A stretch of 64,000 nt of DNA. It comes from Gavia stellata (taxonomy: Eukaryota; Chordata; Aves; Gaviiformes; Gaviidae). Each line of letters begins with the position of its first letter. Positions within the stretch are counted from its first letter, which is position 1. The stretch is from positions 2,976,001 to 3,040,000 of the forward strand of contig NC_082620.1 of assembly GCF_030936135.1 (NCBI RefSeq), in the 5' to 3' direction. The position numbers and the translations under genes were made by a program. This document shows, piece by piece, positions 62,557 through 64,000 of this stretch. The notes under the pieces are model-generated. The model ran no database searches and was not told where the DNA came from. It saw only the letters and a program-made list of their open reading frames with translations.

Positions 62557-64000
62557 CTGCGAGACAAAAATGGCATTAAGCAAACGGACAACTGTTAACA
62601 CTGAAGTGTACATGCACTAAAACACCACACATTTTAATGCTATAGAAAGTAGTAATCATTGTCTAAGGACAGAGATAACACAGAGGAGATGAGCAGAGGT
62701 AGGGGTTGCACTGGGGGGGAGTGTTGCTGGTCTTCTGCAATCTTTTTAGTGGAACTGGTACAATTGGAAAAAATAACTTTTGGCCTGCAAGCCCTTCTCT
62801 GAAGGTTTTGGGCTCAAAAGCCAAAACACTTAAAATATTTTATGCTTGCTTTTCAGTTTGGCAAGCCTGGAATGATTGTCTAGATTTTGTGTTTAGTAAA
62901 ATGACTGATTTTACGATACAAAGGCAATAGAGCTTTGTTTTTACTATCTGATGAATTGGGAAAAGTAACTATATAGAAGTTACAAGCATTTGCTTTATTG
63001 GAATAATAAGGGAAAGCATAATTTATATTTTATCTTTTTTCAGGGTATCAATGAAAATCTCAACCTTTCAGAAATCTTGTGATCACCTTAAAAAATTGAC
63101 CATGTCAATAAACTTATGCATGTTCCAAGATGCTGCGTAAATTCTTTGGTTTCCATTCTTGGAAAAAAATTTAATGCCTACTCCTGGTTTACATTTCAAG
63201 ACAGCTTGCAATAAAGCAAGGTTACTGACATCTTCAGTATTTTCTGATGACGGGCAACTCTCCTTCTCTTTCAAGACATGTTATGTATCTCCCACTTCTC
63301 TTATTAGAATGCAAGTTTATTAGAATCCAAGTTAGATGCCTATAAGAAGAGACAGCAGTGGATGCTCTACATTTTTTTCCAAACCAAAGAACACTCCACT
63401 GTTCGGCAACTGGAACTATCATTTTTCCATTACTTTGTCTCAGAACACAGGCATATTAACAGATACACAATGTTTCAGAAGCACTGGGCAACTCACAGAT
63501 TTTTAGAAAAACAAAAAAGGAAAATATGTGCAACTTAATTATATCTTATTATTTGCGTTTTTCCTTTTGGTCAAATCTATAAATATCAGCCTCTGCCTGG
63601 AAGAGCTCCTTTCAAAAACCCAGCCTCCCTAGCTCATCACCTCCTGCAACGTTCACTTAGCACAACTTCAGATAAGGAATATAGTAAAATTCCAATTTCA
63701 CCATAACTTTCCCATTCTGTTACACAATGTTGTAGCTTTTTATTGTTTCTGATACTTACTTTATAAGTTAATTTTAAGTCTTTTCCAACTGTTTTACATT
63801 TTCAATTTCAAGTACACTTCTACAACAGCTTAAAACAAGAACCATTTAATATCTACAACAGCTTAAAACAAGAACCATTTAATATATTTGATTTCTTCTG
63901 TGTTGATATATTGTTGATTTAATAAAATAGAATTTTATCAATAAAGGTAAAGTTTCCATAAATATACCAAAATCATCTCCGTTTCTTTCCAAGCAAAGAG
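62557..64000 (-). other. PRDM2 intron upstream of the PR exon, cut by the window edge
   Basis: AT-rich intron holding the 33-bp duplication. I looked for the preceding exon (start of the PR domain, ending NNVYMWE in human) and did not find it, so it lies beyond 64000. Confidence 0.75.
63819..63884 (+). repeat. Perfect 2 x 33-bp tandem duplication
   Basis: Two identical 33-bp units (63819-63851 and 63852-63884), each containing acaacagcttaaaaca and ending in accatttaata. Absence of mismatches suggests a recent duplication or an assembly artefact. It lies in the PRDM2 intron upstream of the PR exon. Confidence 0.95.

Noticed and set aside
1..64000. CRISPR arrays, operons, prophage, riboswitches
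   Set aside because: None is present; the sequence is vertebrate nuclear DNA, and the short direct repeats seen are two-copy duplications or microsatellites.

Overview
The window is vertebrate nuclear DNA, most likely from a bird. It has long AT-rich introns, sharply bounded CpG-rich islands, consensus splice sites, and one recognisable CR1 LINE tail. It has no operons, no bacterial genes and almost no other interspersed repeats, which fits a bird. CR1 also occurs in turtles and crocodilians, so the species is not determined.

One gene accounts for all the coding sequence I can support: PRDM2 (RIZ1/RIZ2), the retinoblastoma-interacting PR-domain zinc-finger protein, on the minus strand. The start of the gene (in human, a 77-residue N-terminus ending in the first part of the PR domain) lies beyond the right edge. 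Read right to left, the window holds: the central PR-domain exon (62404-62556); the PR-domain end exon inside a CpG island (56080-56206); a small lysine-rich exon carrying the conserved RIZ2 start methionine (34004-34114); the 4.4-kb zinc-finger exon (28175-32549); and two alternative terminal exons. One (26222-26234) adds four residues and a stop and opens a long 3' UTR. The other, 13.3 kb from the big exon at 14734-14842, encodes the long C-terminal tail. All junction phases agree. If the missing N-terminus is 77 residues as in human, the long form is 1701 residues and the short-tailed form 1669. Residue numbers below use that assumption.

The CpG island at 55.5-56.6 kb surrounds the PR-domain end exon. 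It sits where the known internal promoter that makes PR-less RIZ2 would be expected, so the two outputs of the locus (methyltransferase-type RIZ1, PR-less RIZ2) can be read from the layout.

The left 14 kb lies downstream of PRDM2. It holds a CR1 3' fragment just past the long-tail stop codon, and a second strong CpG island (2.4-3.65 kb) with AP-1 sites and a G-quadruplex-type repeat but no recognised gene. KAZN follows PRDM2 in human, so this could be the promoter of the next gene, but I see no KAZN coding sequence.

The points most worth a second look are: a Cys-to-Arg change at PR-domain position 106; a canonical LxCxE Rb-binding motif where human has IRCDE; the diverged long C-terminal tail; the RIZ2-promoter island with an E2F site and a short upstream ORF; and several GC-rich or exon-like patches I cannot assign. 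I found no convincing new biological system.
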